From CAVOOW01 sp963697675 (GTDB lineage: Bacteria; Actinomycetota; Actinomycetes; JACCUZ01): 64,000 nt of DNA. The notes under the pieces were generated by a model, which was not told the origin of the DNA, did not search any database, and worked only from the letters and a program-made list of their open reading frames with translations. Shown piece by piece: positions 30,155-41,671 of the stretch (positions within the stretch are counted from its first letter, which is position 1; the number at the start of each line of letters is the position of its first letter). The stretch is from the NCBI GenBank assembly GCA_963697675.1, contig CAVOOW010000001.1:372001-436000 (forward strand). Reading direction: 5' to 3'. A program made the translations under genes and the position numbers.

Positions 30155-30604
30155 CTACCCGGCGGGCAGCTCGGCGCGACGGCGACGCATCAGGTCGGCG
30201 ACGGCCTGTGCCAGCACGATCGGGTCGAGCGGATGGGGCACGGCGGCGTCGGCCCGTGACCACGCGGCGAGCCAGGCGTCTTCGGGGCGGCCGGTCAGCA
30301 CCAGGATGGGAGGGCAGCGATAGATCTCGTCCTTGAGCTGTCGGGCGATGCCCATGCCGCCCGCCGGGGTCGCCTCCCCGTCGAGGATGGCGACATCGGC
30401 GCGACCAGCGTCCACGGCGGCGATGACGGCGGGCTCAGTGGCACATTCGAGCCATTCCACCCGTGGCAGGCCCGGCGCAGGGCGCCGCCCGATGGCCATC
30501 TTCACGCGCTCTCTGGTGTCGACATCGTCGCTGTAGAGCAGGACGGTCATGCTGGCGGCCTCGTCTGCGGGCTCGGCCGGAGAGCCGCTGAGCTGGTTGG
30601 TCAC
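30155..30604 (-). CDS. Response-regulator receiver-like protein
   Basis: 149 residues. Receiver fold: MTVLLYSDDVDTRERVK, ADVAILDGEATPAGGMGIA with the likely phospho-acceptor Asp, PPILVLTGRPEDAWLAAWSRA and a C-terminal Arg-rich helix. The acidic pocket is weak, so phosphorylation is uncertain. There is no output domain. GTG 30604 gives a 17-residue acidic N-extension; an internal ATG near 30550 would give the bare domain. It is divergent from ctaE, a conserved neighbourhood in actinobacteria. Confidence 0.8.
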   Translation of the reverse strand: MTNQLSGSPAEPADEAASMTVLLYSDDVDTRERVKMAIGRRPAPGLPRVEWLECATEPAVIAAVDAGRADVAILDGEATPAGGMGIARQLKDEIYRCPPILVLTGRPEDAWLAAWSRADAAVPHPLDPIVLAQAVADLMRRRRAELPAG

Positions 30605-30693
30605 GGGCGTGATGCTATCCAGCGCCGAACCGATTGTGCGGAAGTCGGGGGGTCGGGGGTGCCTAGACGGCCCTGGACCGCAATAATGCCGAC

Positions 30694-31296
30694 GTGGCGA
30701 CAGCGACCCAGACGGCCCGCACTCACGTGCCAGCCAATCGACCTGACACGACGGCGGTGGGCACCATCGTCTGGCTGTCCTCCGAGCTGATGTTCTTCGC
30801 GGCGCTGTTCGCGATGTACTTCACGATCCGACAAGTCAATCCCGAGCTGTGGGCCAGCGAGCCGAAGCTGCTCAACATCCCGTTCTCCACGCTCAACACC
30901 ACCGTGCTCGTGCTGTCGTCGGTGACGTGTCAGCTCGGTGTCTTCGCCGCAGAGAAGGGCGACGTCGTACGCCTGCGGATGTGGTTCATCATCACCTTCC
31001 TGATGGGCTCGTTCTTCATCGGCGGCCAGGTCTACGAGTACTCGTCGCTCGTCCACGAGGACGGCCTCACGATCGCGTCCAACTCCTACGGCTCGATCTT
31101 CTACCTGACGACCGGCTTCCACGGCCTCCACGTCACTGGTGGCCTGATCGCCTTCCTGCTGGTGCTCGGCCGCACCTTCACCACCAAGAAGTTCACCCAC
31201 GGGCATGCGACCACCGCAATCGTCGTGTCCTACTACTGGCACTTCGTCGACGTGGTGTGGATCGGCCTCTTCGCGACCATCTACCTGATCAAGTGA
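30694..31296 (+). CDS. ctaE: Cytochrome c oxidase (aa3) subunit III CtaE
   Basis: 200 residues with five TM segments: VGTIVWLSSELMFFAALFAM, TTVLVLSSVTCQLGVFAAE, MWFIITFLMGSFFIGGQVYE and a C-terminal FHGLHVTGGLIAFLLVLGR with WHFVDVVWIGLFATIYLIK. Part of the aa3 oxidase in the actinobacterial bc1-aa3 supercomplex. It heads the plus-strand block ctaE-qcrC-qcrA-qcrB. GTG start. Confidence 0.97.
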   Translation: MATATQTARTHVPANRPDTTAVGTIVWLSSELMFFAALFAMYFTIRQVNPELWASEPKLLNIPFSTLNTTVLVLSSVTCQLGVFAAEKGDVVRLRMWFIITFLMGSFFIGGQVYEYSSLVHEDGLTIASNSYGSIFYLTTGFHGLHVTGGLIAFLLVLGRTFTTKKFTHGHATTAIVVSYYWHFVDVVWIGLFATIYLIK

Positions 31297-31342
31297 CGTA
31301 CGAGACCGACAGACCGACCGCCGACCGGGGAGCAACAGTCCT

Positions 31343-32173
31343 GTGAGACATCTGAGCGCATCTCTGACGGCGCCCCGGCGAGTCCTTGCCGCGCTATCGC
31401 GTCAGCGCCGCCGCAAGGTGGCGCCGTTCCTGCTGCTGCTGGTGTGCCTGGGCGTCACGGGCGGTGCGTACACCGCTTTCGCCCCTTCTCCACAGGCAGA
31501 GGCTGCGAGCGGGGCATCCGTCGAGTCCATCAAGGACGGGCGCGCGCTCTTCCTGCGCAACTGCTCCAGCTGCCACGGTCTGAATGCCGAGGGCAGCTCT
31601 GACGCACCGAGTCTGGTCGGCGTCGGTGCCGCCGCCGTGGACTTCCAGGTGAGCACCGGCCGCATGCCAGCGGCAGCGGACGGCGCCCAGGTCGAGGCGA
31701 AGCGCCCGGAGTTCACTCACGCAGAGGTCGCGGAGTTGGCTGCCTACATCGCGTCGCTCGGTCCAGGCCCAGCGATACCGGACAAGGACCAGCTCGACTA
31801 CACCAACGTCGACGCCGCCCAGGGCGGCGCGATCTACCGCACGAACTGCTCCATGTGCCACAACTTCGCCGGCTCAGGCGGGGCGCTGACGCATGGCAAG
31901 TACGCCGCCTCGCTGCGCGGCGTCTCGGCGAAAGACATGTACGAGGCGATGCTGACCGGTCCTCAGTCGATGCCCGTGTTCGGCGACGGCACCATGCGGC
32001 CCAGGGACAAACTGGAAATCATTGCCTACCTCAAGACCATCGAGGCGCAGTCCAGCCCCGGCGGAGCGGATTTGGGGAAACTGGGGCCCGTGACTGAAGG
32101 TGCCGTGGGGTGGATCGTCGGCATCGGCGGCCTGATCGGCGCCGCAGTATGGCTGGGGGCGAAGGCGCGATGA
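31343..32173 (+). CDS. qcrC: Diheme cytochrome c subunit QcrC of the bc1 complex
   Basis: 276 residues. An N-terminal TM, then two class I c-type heme sites: CSSCH at 74-78 and CSMCH at 169-173, with axial-Met regions (TGRMPAAAD and GPQSMPVFG). A C-terminal TM anchors it. It carries electrons from the bc1 core directly to CuA of the oxidase, replacing soluble cytochrome c. Overlaps qcrA by four bases. Confidence 0.97.
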   Translation: MRHLSASLTAPRRVLAALSRQRRRKVAPFLLLLVCLGVTGGAYTAFAPSPQAEAASGASVESIKDGRALFLRNCSSCHGLNAEGSSDAPSLVGVGAAAVDFQVSTGRMPAAADGAQVEAKRPEFTHAEVAELAAYIASLGPGPAIPDKDQLDYTNVDAAQGGAIYRTNCSMCHNFAGSGGALTHGKYAASLRGVSAKDMYEAMLTGPQSMPVFGDGTMRPRDKLEIIAYLKTIEAQSSPGGADLGKLGPVTEGAVGWIVGIGGLIGAAVWLGAKAR

Positions 32174-33273
32174 GCGACCAGCTGGACACCGAACCTGGCG
32201 GCGAGCGCATCCATGACGGCGATCCGAGCGGAACCACCGACGTGGCCACGCAGAGCAGCCTCGAGACAACGCACTCGGGTGGTGAGCTCGAGACCCGGTT
32301 CAGGGACCCCGGTCTGCCCGCACACGTCTACCGCCACTCAGACATCGACCCCAAGACCGCCAAGCGCCGCGAGCGCGAGGTCGCGACCCTGTTCGGGCTC
32401 TCCACGCTGGGCACGCTGCTGTTCATCGTGGCCTACTTCGCCATCAAGCCGAACGACGCCTCCGGCTCCGAGCTGATCGACCGGGTCGGGCTCTCGACGA
32501 GGCTGCTCGGCCTCGGCCTCGGGCTCGCGCTGTTCTGCATCGGAGCGGGCGCGATCCACTGGGCCAAGACCCTCATGCCCGACGACGAGATCGTCACCGA
32601 GCGCAAGCCCATGCGCTCTGCCGACGAGGACCGCCAGGCCGCTGTCGAGGCACTCAAGGAAGGCGCCGCGGGAGCCGGTCTCGGACGCCGCAAGTTGATC
32701 CGCAACAGCCTGCTGGGCGCCATGGCCCCACTCGGCCTGCTCGCCATCATCCCGCTGCGCGACCTGGGACCCCTGCCCGGCAACTCGCTCAACGAGACGG
32801 CCTGGCGGGCGGGCAAGCGGCTGATGTCCGATCCCGCCGGACGCCCGATCAAGCCGGAGGACGTGGAGATCGGCGGCGTCGTCCACGTGCTGCCCGAGGG
32901 CATCGAGAAGAGCGAGCACCGCCTCAACGAAGAGGCCAAGGCAACCGCGATCCTCATCCGGCTCGCACCGGAGGACCTGCGCAACCAGAGGCCGGACCGC
33001 AAGGGGTGGGACGTCAGCGGCATCGTCGTCTACTCCAAGGTCTGCACCCATGTGGGCTGCCCGGTCGGCCTCTACGAGCAGCAGACCCACCACCTGCTCT
33101 GCCCGTGCCACCAGTCGACCTTCGACGTGCCCCGAAACTGCAAGGTGATCTTCGGCCCGGCGCACCGTGCCTTGCCCCAGCTCAAGATAACGACCAACGC
33201 CGACGGCTATCTGGTCGCTGCACAGGACTTCCAGGAGCCGGTCGGACCCAGCTTCTGGGAGCGAGGGGAGTAG
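32170..33273 (+). CDS. qcrA: Rieske iron-sulfur protein QcrA
   Basis: 367 residues. An acidic cytoplasmic N-terminus of about 55 residues, three TM segments (LFGLSTLGTLLFIVAYFAI; LGLGLGLALFCIGAGAIHW; NSLLGAMAPLGLLAIIPL) and the Rieske 2Fe-2S domain with CTHVGC at 292-297 and CPCH at 311-314. It moves electrons from menaquinol to cytochrome cc. The three-TM topology is the actinobacterial type. ATG 32170 overlaps the qcrC stop. Confidence 0.97.
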   Translation: MSDQLDTEPGGERIHDGDPSGTTDVATQSSLETTHSGGELETRFRDPGLPAHVYRHSDIDPKTAKRREREVATLFGLSTLGTLLFIVAYFAIKPNDASGSELIDRVGLSTRLLGLGLGLALFCIGAGAIHWAKTLMPDDEIVTERKPMRSADEDRQAAVEALKEGAAGAGLGRRKLIRNSLLGAMAPLGLLAIIPLRDLGPLPGNSLNETAWRAGKRLMSDPAGRPIKPEDVEIGGVVHVLPEGIEKSEHRLNEEAKATAILIRLAPEDLRNQRPDRKGWDVSGIVVYSKVCTHVGCPVGLYEQQTHHLLCPCHQSTFDVPRNCKVIFGPAHRALPQLKITTNADGYLVAAQDFQEPVGPSFWERGE

Positions 33274-33278
33274 ACGCC

Positions 33279-34874
33279 ATGCCAACGCTGGAAGAGAGAG
33301 CCGGCAACATCGCCAACGAGATCGACGAACGCTTTGGCACGGCCAAGTTCGTTCGTCGCAGTGCGCGCAAGGTGTTCCCCGACCACTGGTCGTTCATGCT
33401 CGGCGAGATCGCGCTCTACAGCTTCATCATCCTGTTGCTCACCGGCACCTTTCTGTCGCTGTGGTTCCGGCCCAGCCAGGGACAGGTCGTCTACGACGGC
33501 TCGTACGTACCACTGCACGGGTTGCAGATGTCGGAGGCCTACTCCTCGACCCTGCACATCTCGTTCGACGTCCGCGGCGGGCTGATCATGCGCCAGATCC
33601 ACCACTGGGCGGCCCTGATCTTCGTCGCGGCGATGATCGTGCACTCGGCGCGTGTCTTCTTCACCGGTGCGTTCCGCAAGCCGCGCGAGACCAACTGGCT
33701 CATCGGTGTGGCGCTGATCAGCCTGAGCATCATCGAGGGTTTGCTGGGCTACTCGCTGCCCGACGACCTCCTCTCCGGCACGGGCTTCCGCATCGCCGAA
33801 GGCGTGCTGCTCGGGATCCCCGTCGTAGGGACCTATCTGTCCTTCTTCCTGTTCGGGGGCGAGTTCCCCGGGGAGGACCTGATCCCGCGCATCTACACGA
33901 TGCACGTGCTCCTGCTGCCGGGCATCTTCCTGGCGCTGATCACCGTGCACGTGATGCTCGTCTGGTATCAGAAGCACACGCACTACCCCGGACCCGGGCG
34001 CACCGAGAAGAACTCCGTCGGCTATCCGTTCTTCCCGGTCTACACCGCGAAGGCAGGCGGTTTCTTCTTCATCACCTTCGGCGTCACGACGCTGCTCTCG
34101 GCCTTCGCCACGATCAACCCGATCTGGTTGTTCGGGCCTTACACACCGACGCAAGTGTCGGCGGGTTCACAGCCGGACTTCTATATGGGCTTCCTCGAGG
34201 GCATCCTGCGGATGTTCCCCAACTGGGAGATCACCGCGTGGGGCTACACGCTGTCGCTCAACGTGCTCGTGCCGACGCTGATCATCCCGGGCGTGCTGTT
34301 CACGCTCATGGCCATCTATCCCATGCTCGAACGCTGGGTGACGGGTGACAACCGCGAGCACCACGTCCTCGACCGCCCACGCAACGCCCCGACACGCACC
34401 GGGCTCGGTGTCATGTCGATCGTCACCTGGCTGATGCTGCTGGCGGCGGGCGCCAACGACATCCTGGCGATCACGTTCCATCTCTCGATCAACTCGATCA
34501 CCAACTTCTTCCGGATCTCGATCTTCATCATCCCGCCGATTGCCTACGTCGTGACCAAGCGCATCTGCCTCGGCCTGCAACGACGTGACCGCGACCTCGT
34601 GCTGCACGGCCGCGAGACCGGCCGCATCGTGCGGCTGCCGAACGGCGAGATGATCGAGGTGCACGAGCCCATCTCCGAGGCCGATCTCTACACCCTCACC
34701 CAGCACGAGCCACGCCGCCCGGTCGAGCTCGAGCCGGTCACCGACTCGAACGGCATCCCCCGGCGGAGCATCCTGTCCTCGAAGATCCGTGCCAGGGTGT
34801 CCCGGTTCTACTTCGAGGACAGCGTCAACCCGCCAACCCCCGCCGAGGTCCACGAGCTCGAGGGCCATCACTAG
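33279..34874 (+). CDS. qcrB: Cytochrome b subunit QcrB
   Basis: 531 residues. Cytochrome b core with heme ligands in HISFDVRGGLIMRQIHHW and MHVLLLPGIFLALITVHV. The PEWY-like site is replaced by the usual actinobacterial PDFYMG (QPDFYMGFLEGILRMFP). A soluble C-terminal extension of about 110 residues is typical of the group. It binds menaquinol and moves protons in the bc1 complex. The ATG at 33279 follows the qcrA stop by five bases with GAGGGGAG upstream. Confidence 0.97.
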   Translation: MPTLEERAGNIANEIDERFGTAKFVRRSARKVFPDHWSFMLGEIALYSFIILLLTGTFLSLWFRPSQGQVVYDGSYVPLHGLQMSEAYSSTLHISFDVRGGLIMRQIHHWAALIFVAAMIVHSARVFFTGAFRKPRETNWLIGVALISLSIIEGLLGYSLPDDLLSGTGFRIAEGVLLGIPVVGTYLSFFLFGGEFPGEDLIPRIYTMHVLLLPGIFLALITVHVMLVWYQKHTHYPGPGRTEKNSVGYPFFPVYTAKAGGFFFITFGVTTLLSAFATINPIWLFGPYTPTQVSAGSQPDFYMGFLEGILRMFPNWEITAWGYTLSLNVLVPTLIIPGVLFTLMAIYPMLERWVTGDNREHHVLDRPRNAPTRTGLGVMSIVTWLMLLAAGANDILAITFHLSINSITNFFRISIFIIPPIAYVVTKRICLGLQRRDRDLVLHGRETGRIVRLPNGEMIEVHEPISEADLYTLTQHEPRRPVELEPVTDSNGIPRRSILSSKIRARVSRFYFEDSVNPPTPAEVHELEGHH

Positions 34875-34910
34875 GCGCACCCACGGGCGCGCGTCGGTGG
34901 GCAGCCGTCG

Positions 34911-36428
34911 GTGACCGCTCCGAAGGTTGCCCCTCCCGACGCCCTGTGCCTCGTCACGGGCGCAAGCGGCTACATCGGCGGGCGGCTCGTGCCGGAACTG
35001 CTCGCCGCGGGCTACCGCGTCCGGATCATGGCGCGGCATCCGCAGCAGCTCAACGACCGGCCGTGGTCCGACAGCGTGGAGATCGTGGCGGCCGACGCGC
35101 GCGACCCTGTCGCCGTACGGAGGTCGCTCGACGGCGTCGACGTCGCCTACTACCTCATCCACGCGCTCGGGACGGCTGACTTCGAACGCACGGACCGCGA
35201 CACCGCGCGTACCTTCGCATCGGCCGCAGCGGCCGCCGGCGTGCGGCGGTTGGTCTACCTCGGCGGCCTCGTGCCGGCCGGTGTCCCGCAGCAGGACCTC
35301 TCACCGCATCTGCGGTCGCGGGACGAGGTGGCCACGCTGCTGCTCGGCTCGGGGGTGCCGACTGCCGTGCTGCGGGCGGCGGTGATCCTCGGGTCGGGCT
35401 CGGCGTCGTTCGAGATGCTGCGCTATCTCACCGAGCGGCTGCCCGCGATGATCACGCCACGCTGGCTGAACACCCGCATCCAGCCGATCGCCATCCGCGA
35501 CGTGCTGCGCTATCTCGTCGGCTGCGCGTCGCTGCCGGAGACCGTGTCCCGCAGCTTCGACATCGGCGGACCCGACGTGCTGACCTACAAGCAGATGATG
35601 CAGAGATACGCCCGGGTCGCCGGGCTGCGGCGGCGGCTGATCGTGCCCGTGCCGGTGCTGACGCCCAGCCTGTCGAGCCACTGGGTGGGGCTGGTGACGC
35701 CCGTGCCGAGCTCCATCGCGCGACCTCTGGTCGAGTCGCTGGGGCACGAGGTCATCTGCGCCGAGAACGACATCACCGACTACGTGGCCACCCCGAGCGA
35801 GGGTCTGGTCGGCTTCGACCGCGCGGTCGAGCTCGCCCTGCAAAAGATCAAGGACGCCGACGTCGCGACGCGCTGGTCGTCAGCGAGCACACCCGGCGCG
35901 CCGAGCGACCCGCTGCCCACCGATCCCGACTGGAGCGGCGGGAGTCTGTACATCGACCGGCGCGTGCGTCCGGTGCGCGCCTCCCCTGCCGCTCTGTGGC
36001 GGGTCATCGAGGGCATCGGCGGTGAGCACGGCTGGTATTCGTTCCCGCTGGCCTGGCGGGTCCGTGGCCTGCTCGACCGGGCCGTCGGTGGCGTCGGCCT
36101 GCGGCGCGGGCGGCGCGACCAGTCGCGGGTGTTCGTCGGCGAGACCATCGACTTCTGGCGCGTCGAGGAGCGCACCGAGCGAGAGATGCTGCGGCTGCGC
36201 GCCGAGATGCGCGTCCCGGGGCTGGCCTGGCTCGAGCTCGGCGTGGGTCACGAGGACGGTGCCGCCCCGGACGGCGGGACCCTGTATGTGCAGCGGGCGG
36301 TCTTCCACCCACGCGGTCTGCTCGGGCACCTCTACTGGTGGTCGGTCGCGCCGTTCCACGGCATCGTCTTCGGCGGCATGGCGCGCAACATCGCCCGCGC
36401 GGCCGAACAGCTCGACGCAGCCTCCGGA
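34911..36428 (+). CDS. NAD(P)-binding (atypical SDR) protein with DUF2867-type C-terminus; stop codon missing
   Basis: About 506 residues to the repeat. Rossmann start LVTGASGYIGGRLVPELLAA, then DGVDVAYYLIHALG and VLRAAVILGSGSASFEMLRY as in NmrA/complex I-type SDRs, followed by a DUF2867 domain (VRASPAALWRVIEGIGGEHG, SRVFVGETIDFWRVEE, YWWSVAPFHGIVFGGM). No stop follows where the family ends: the frame runs on through a palindromic repeat and antisense to the photolyase gene to 37166. I end it at the repeat edge. GTG start at 34911. The substrate is unknown. Confidence 0.8.
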
Positions 36429-36496
36429 GACCACGTTTGGAGGCGGGCCGTCGCTCAGCAGGCGTGCATGCCGCGAGCGACCTACCAAACGTGGTC
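36429..36496. repeat. Dispersed palindrome family 2, variant copy
   Basis: Outer arms GACCACGTTTGG and CCAAACGTGGTC, inner arms GTCGCTC and GAGCGAC. It lies at the junction of two convergent genes and contains the photolyase stop codon in its right arm. It resembles the elements at 37954 and 46325 in layout and in the GACCACGTT edge. Confidence 0.7.
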
Positions 36497-37859
36497 AACT
36501 GCGCCGAACGGCGCGCATCCGGTCGCGCGCCTCGTCTTGGTCGACGATCGGCAGCGGATAGCCCAGCGCGTCCAGCCGAGCCGCGGGCAGCAGCCAGGGC
36601 TCGTGCACCCGGTCGTCGTCGACGTCGCGCAGCTCCTCGACGTACCGCCGCACGTACGCGCCGTGCGGGTCGTGACGGCGCGCCTGCGTCGTGACGTTGT
36701 AGGCCCGGTTGAACCGCGAGTCGGTGCCCGTGCCTGCGCACCATTGCCAGTTCATCGTGTTGTTGGCGACGTCACCGTCGACGAGCAGGTCGAGGAAATG
36801 GGCGGCCCCGAGACGCCAGTCGATGTAGAGCGTCTTGGTCAGGAAGTGGGCGGTGATCAGCCGAGCGCGGTTGTGCATCCACCCCTCGACCGCGAGCTGG
36901 CGCATGCCGGCGTCGACGATCGGATAGCCGGTGCGACCCTCGCGCCACGCGGCGAGCTCCTCGTCGCTGTGCTGCCACCGGTCACCCCGGGGCCGGTAGT
37001 CGTGCCGCACCGCGTCGGGGCGCGCGGCCAGCACCTGGTGGTGGAAGTCGCGCCAGGCCAGCTGCCGCACGAACGCGTCCGAGCCAACGCCGGCACGGTC
37101 AGCGGCCCGGTTCGCGGCCTCGAGCGGCGACAAGCAGCCGAAGTGCAGATAGGGCGACAGCCGTGAGGTGGCCTCGGCGGCGACGGCGTCGTGCCCCGCC
37201 GCATAGTCGCCGATGCCCGAGGACAGCCAGGATGAGAGCCGGCTGCGCGCCGTTGACTCCCCACCAACGGCGAGGTGTGGCGACGCCGTACCTGGACAAA
37301 TCGTGGTGGCAACCGGGATGCGGCCCATCCGCACAAGCGGCATCCGGAGTACGCGCGGGGCCGGTGCAGCCTGGCGGCGTGGGTAGCTCTGCCATCGCCG
37401 GTGGTAGGGCGTGAAGACGGCCATGTGGTCCTTGCCGACCGGTGTGATGGCTCCTGGCGGCACGACGAACAGCGTCTCGCCGTGGACGTGCAGCCGACGC
37501 CCCTCGGCCGTCAGCCGCCGCGCGAGGCGCTCCTGGCGGCGCCGGGCATAGCCGGACGCGTCACCGGAGACGTGCACGACGTCAGCGCCCACCTCGGCGG
37601 CAACGGCAGCCGTCTCGTCCACGACGTCGCCGGAACGGACGACCAGCCGTGCTCCACGGTGTCGCAGCGACGCGTCGAGGTCCCGCAACGCCTCGGACAG
37701 GAAACGGGCCCGGTTAGGCCTGTTGTAGCCGCTGGCGAGGATGGCCGAGTCGAGCACGAACAGCGGCACGACGCGGTCGCTGCCCCGCACCGCGGCAGCG
37801 AGCGTGGGGTTGTCATGGACGCGCAGGTCACGGGTGAACAGCACGATGGCGACCGACAC
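36495..37859 (-). CDS. phr: Deoxyribodipyrimidine photolyase
   Basis: 454 residues. The N-terminal antenna domain starts VAIVLFTRDLRVHDNPTL. The FAD domain has SRLSPYLHFGCLSP, VRQLAWRDFHHQVLA, GYPIVDAGMRQLAVEGWMHN with RARLITAHFLTK, and WQWCAGTGTDSRFNRAYN. It repairs cyclobutane pyrimidine dimers with blue light. GTG 37859 follows GGAGAAGAGG. Its end lies inside a palindromic repeat shared with the convergent SDR gene. Confidence 0.93.
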   Translation of the reverse strand: MSVAIVLFTRDLRVHDNPTLAAAVRGSDRVVPLFVLDSAILASGYNRPNRARFLSEALRDLDASLRHRGARLVVRSGDVVDETAAVAAEVGADVVHVSGDASGYARRRQERLARRLTAEGRRLHVHGETLFVVPPGAITPVGKDHMAVFTPYHRRWQSYPRRQAAPAPRVLRMPLVRMGRIPVATTICPGTASPHLAVGGESTARSRLSSWLSSGIGDYAAGHDAVAAEATSRLSPYLHFGCLSPLEAANRAADRAGVGSDAFVRQLAWRDFHHQVLAARPDAVRHDYRPRGDRWQHSDEELAAWREGRTGYPIVDAGMRQLAVEGWMHNRARLITAHFLTKTLYIDWRLGAAHFLDLLVDGDVANNTMNWQWCAGTGTDSRFNRAYNVTTQARRHDPHGAYVRRYVEELRDVDDDRVHEPWLLPAARLDALGYPLPIVDQDEARDRMRAVRRS

Positions 37860-37953
37860 AGACCTCTTCTCCCCCGCAGCCGCCCACAGATGCCCCCGAG
37901 ATGCACCCCAGATGCACCCCAGATCGCAAATTGACCACGTTCGCGCCTGCCGG

Positions 37954-38043
37954 GAATCGACCACGTCCAGCATGCCTGCGGACGGTTCGCAAGGCGTGCA
38001 GGCATAGCGAACCGTCCGTACACATGCTGAACGTGGTCGATTC
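37954..38043. repeat. Dispersed palindrome family 2, copy at 38 kb
   Basis: Outer arms GAATCGACCACGTCCAGCAT and ATGCTGAACGTGGTCGATTC are almost perfect inverted repeats. A second nested stem pairs GGACGGTTCGC with GCGAACCGTCC. A partial copy (TTGACCACGTTCGC) lies just to the left, next to a short direct repeat GATGCACCCCA. It is between the start of phr and the end of the L,D-transpeptidase gene. Confidence 0.85.
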
Positions 38044-38092
38044 CGGAGGGAGTCAACTGGCGTGGCGAGGCGAGGCGGGACGCGCGGCGGGG

Positions 38093-39331
38093 TCAGCCGG
38101 TGACTGCTGAGCCGGTGTCTGTGTCCTGGAGGGCGCTGCCCTTGAGCCACTTCTTCCACGGGACGTTCCAGTCCGTGTAGCCGTTGCCGGGCTCGAGGGT
38201 GCGCGGCGAGTTGACCACCTTGATGACGTCGCCGACGTGGGTCAGGTTGAAGAACCAGATCGCGTTGCTCAGGCTCATGCCGACGCAGCCGTGGCTCACG
38301 TTGGCCAGACCCTGGTTGGCCGTCGACCACGGCGCGGCGTGCACGAACTCACCGCTCCAGGTCACGCGCAGCGCGTAGGGCACGTCGAGGTGGTAGTAGT
38401 CGGGGTCGCCCTTGGGGATGCCGACGGTCGCGGAGTCCATGACCTTCAGCACGTGCTTCTCGAGCACGACCTTGATGCCGTCGCGGGTGAGGAAGCCGGC
38501 CTTGCCGCTGGTGATCGGGACGACTCGGAGGACCTCGCCGTTGCGCCGCACCGTCATGACGTGCCGCGCGACGTCGACGGTGCTGACCATCGCCGCAGGC
38601 GTCTTGAAGGTGATGGTGCGGTTCTCCATGCTCCAGGTGTTCTTGCCGGCCTGCACACCACGCAGCGCCACGTCGAGCGTGACCTTGTCGTTGTTGGGCC
38701 AGTACTTCTCCGGCCGGTAGTGCACCTCGGTGTCGGAGATCCAGCTCCACGCGCCATCGATGGGCTTGCGGCTGCTGACCAGCAGCCCTGCTTCGACGGC
38801 GGCGCGGTCGCTGACGGGCTTGTTGAACCGCACGATGATCGGCATGCCGACGCCGACCTCGGACCCGGACAGCGGCGAGATGCTCGTCTTGAGCGTGCCC
38901 TTGGGCTTGAGAGTGGAGAAGGTCGCGGTGCTCTCGACAGCCACGCCCTTGGGGTCGACCGCCTTGGCTGTGACGTTGTAGTGCTGGGCGACCAAGAGCG
39001 CCGAGGCAGCCGTCCAGCGGGTCTTGGATCCGTCCAGCGCGCCGTCGAGGGCGCGGCCCTTGCCGTCGACGACGGCAACGGAGGTGAGCGTGCCGCCCTG
39101 GGCAAGGACGTTGACGGGTGTCGTGGGAAGGACATCGGTGGCGTCGGCGCCGGGCTCGAAGCGGATCGTCGCCGTCGATGGGCCGACCGACGCCTTGGCT
39201 GCCGCCTGGGCAGCCGGAGTCGGCGCCGTCGACTGGCAGCCGCTGGCCAGCAGCAGGCCCGCGGCGGTCGTCAGGACGACAGCCGCTTTCCAGGTGCGGC
39301 GCGCCGCAATGACGCGCGTATCAGCGGTCAT
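38093..39331 (-). CDS. L,D-transpeptidase lipoprotein (LdtMt2-like)
   Basis: 412 residues. Lipoprotein signal with lipobox LLLASGC; two Ig-like domains (FEPGADATDVLPTTPVNVLA and GSEVGVGMPIIVRFNKPVSD); then the YkuD catalytic domain with YALRVTWSGEFVHAAPW and the active-site motif VSHGCVGMSLSNAIWFF. It makes 3-3 cross-links in peptidoglycan at the outer membrane face. Close to mycobacterial LdtMt2 in layout. ATG 39331 gives a standard signal peptide. The 214 bases upstream should hold its promoter. Confidence 0.94.
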   Translation of the reverse strand: MTADTRVIAARRTWKAAVVLTTAAGLLLASGCQSTAPTPAAQAAAKASVGPSTATIRFEPGADATDVLPTTPVNVLAQGGTLTSVAVVDGKGRALDGALDGSKTRWTAASALLVAQHYNVTAKAVDPKGVAVESTATFSTLKPKGTLKTSISPLSGSEVGVGMPIIVRFNKPVSDRAAVEAGLLVSSRKPIDGAWSWISDTEVHYRPEKYWPNNDKVTLDVALRGVQAGKNTWSMENRTITFKTPAAMVSTVDVARHVMTVRRNGEVLRVVPITSGKAGFLTRDGIKVVLEKHVLKVMDSATVGIPKGDPDYYHLDVPYALRVTWSGEFVHAAPWSTANQGLANVSHGCVGMSLSNAIWFFNLTHVGDVIKVVNSPRTLEPGNGYTDWNVPWKKWLKGSALQDTDTGSAVTG

Positions 39332-39545
39332 GCCGCCCGAACCCCCGACAACTCGGCCTCCTTGTGAGTCGTCCTGCAAAGCCCTCATGACGACAAGACG
39401 TTCGAGCAGTCTGACTGGTTGCACGCGGTTCCGTCCACTTGGGCGCGGCGACCGGACATAACGAATCGGCAATCTCAGCCGGGTGTCGACCTCGGCAAGC
39501 CACCGACAGTTGTGGTGGCGACGAGTAAACCTGCAGGTCAGCGGC

Positions 39546-39937
39546 CTAGTGCACCGGTTCACCGCGGTAGTACTCGAAAACCAGCCCAATCACCGCCATA
39601 CCGCCCAGACCGGCTCCGATGATGAACAGCCACCAGCCGAAAACGATGCCCGCAAAGGCCACGGCCGCGGAAAAGCCGACAGCGAGCGGCCACCAGCTGT
39701 GCGGGCTGTAGAAGCCCAGCTCACCGGCACCTTCGGCGATCTCTGCGTCCAGACGGTCCTCGGGCCGGCTGTCGATGCGGCTGGCGGTGAACAACAGGTA
39801 GAAGCCGACCAGGAAGGCGAGTCCGGCAGTGAAGGCCAGCGCGGCCGTGCCGGCGGGCTCACCCGAGAGCAGGCCGTAGACGACCGCACAGATCGTGAAG
39901 AAGATGAACCCCGAGAAGAACAGCAGACCCTCGATCT

Positions 39938-39941
<4 letters not shown>
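39546..39941 (-). CDS. ctaF: Cytochrome c oxidase polypeptide IV CtaF
   Basis: 131 residues, four TM segments in two pairs (FFSGFIFFTICAVVYGLLSG; ALAFTAGLAFLVGFYLLFTA; PLAVGFSAAVAFAGIVFGWW; IIGAGLGGMAVIGLVFEYYR) with a central GFYSPHSWWP. This small actinobacterial subunit belongs to the aa3 oxidase. Its start overlaps the ctaD stop by four bases. Confidence 0.95.

Positions 39942-41667
<1,726 letters not shown>

Positions 41668-41671
<4 letters not shown>

Noticed and set aside
37860..38092. Possible CRISPR-like array from the repeated GATGCACCCCA and GACCACGT units
   Set aside because: Only two or three short copies, no regular spacers, and the units belong to an inverted repeat.
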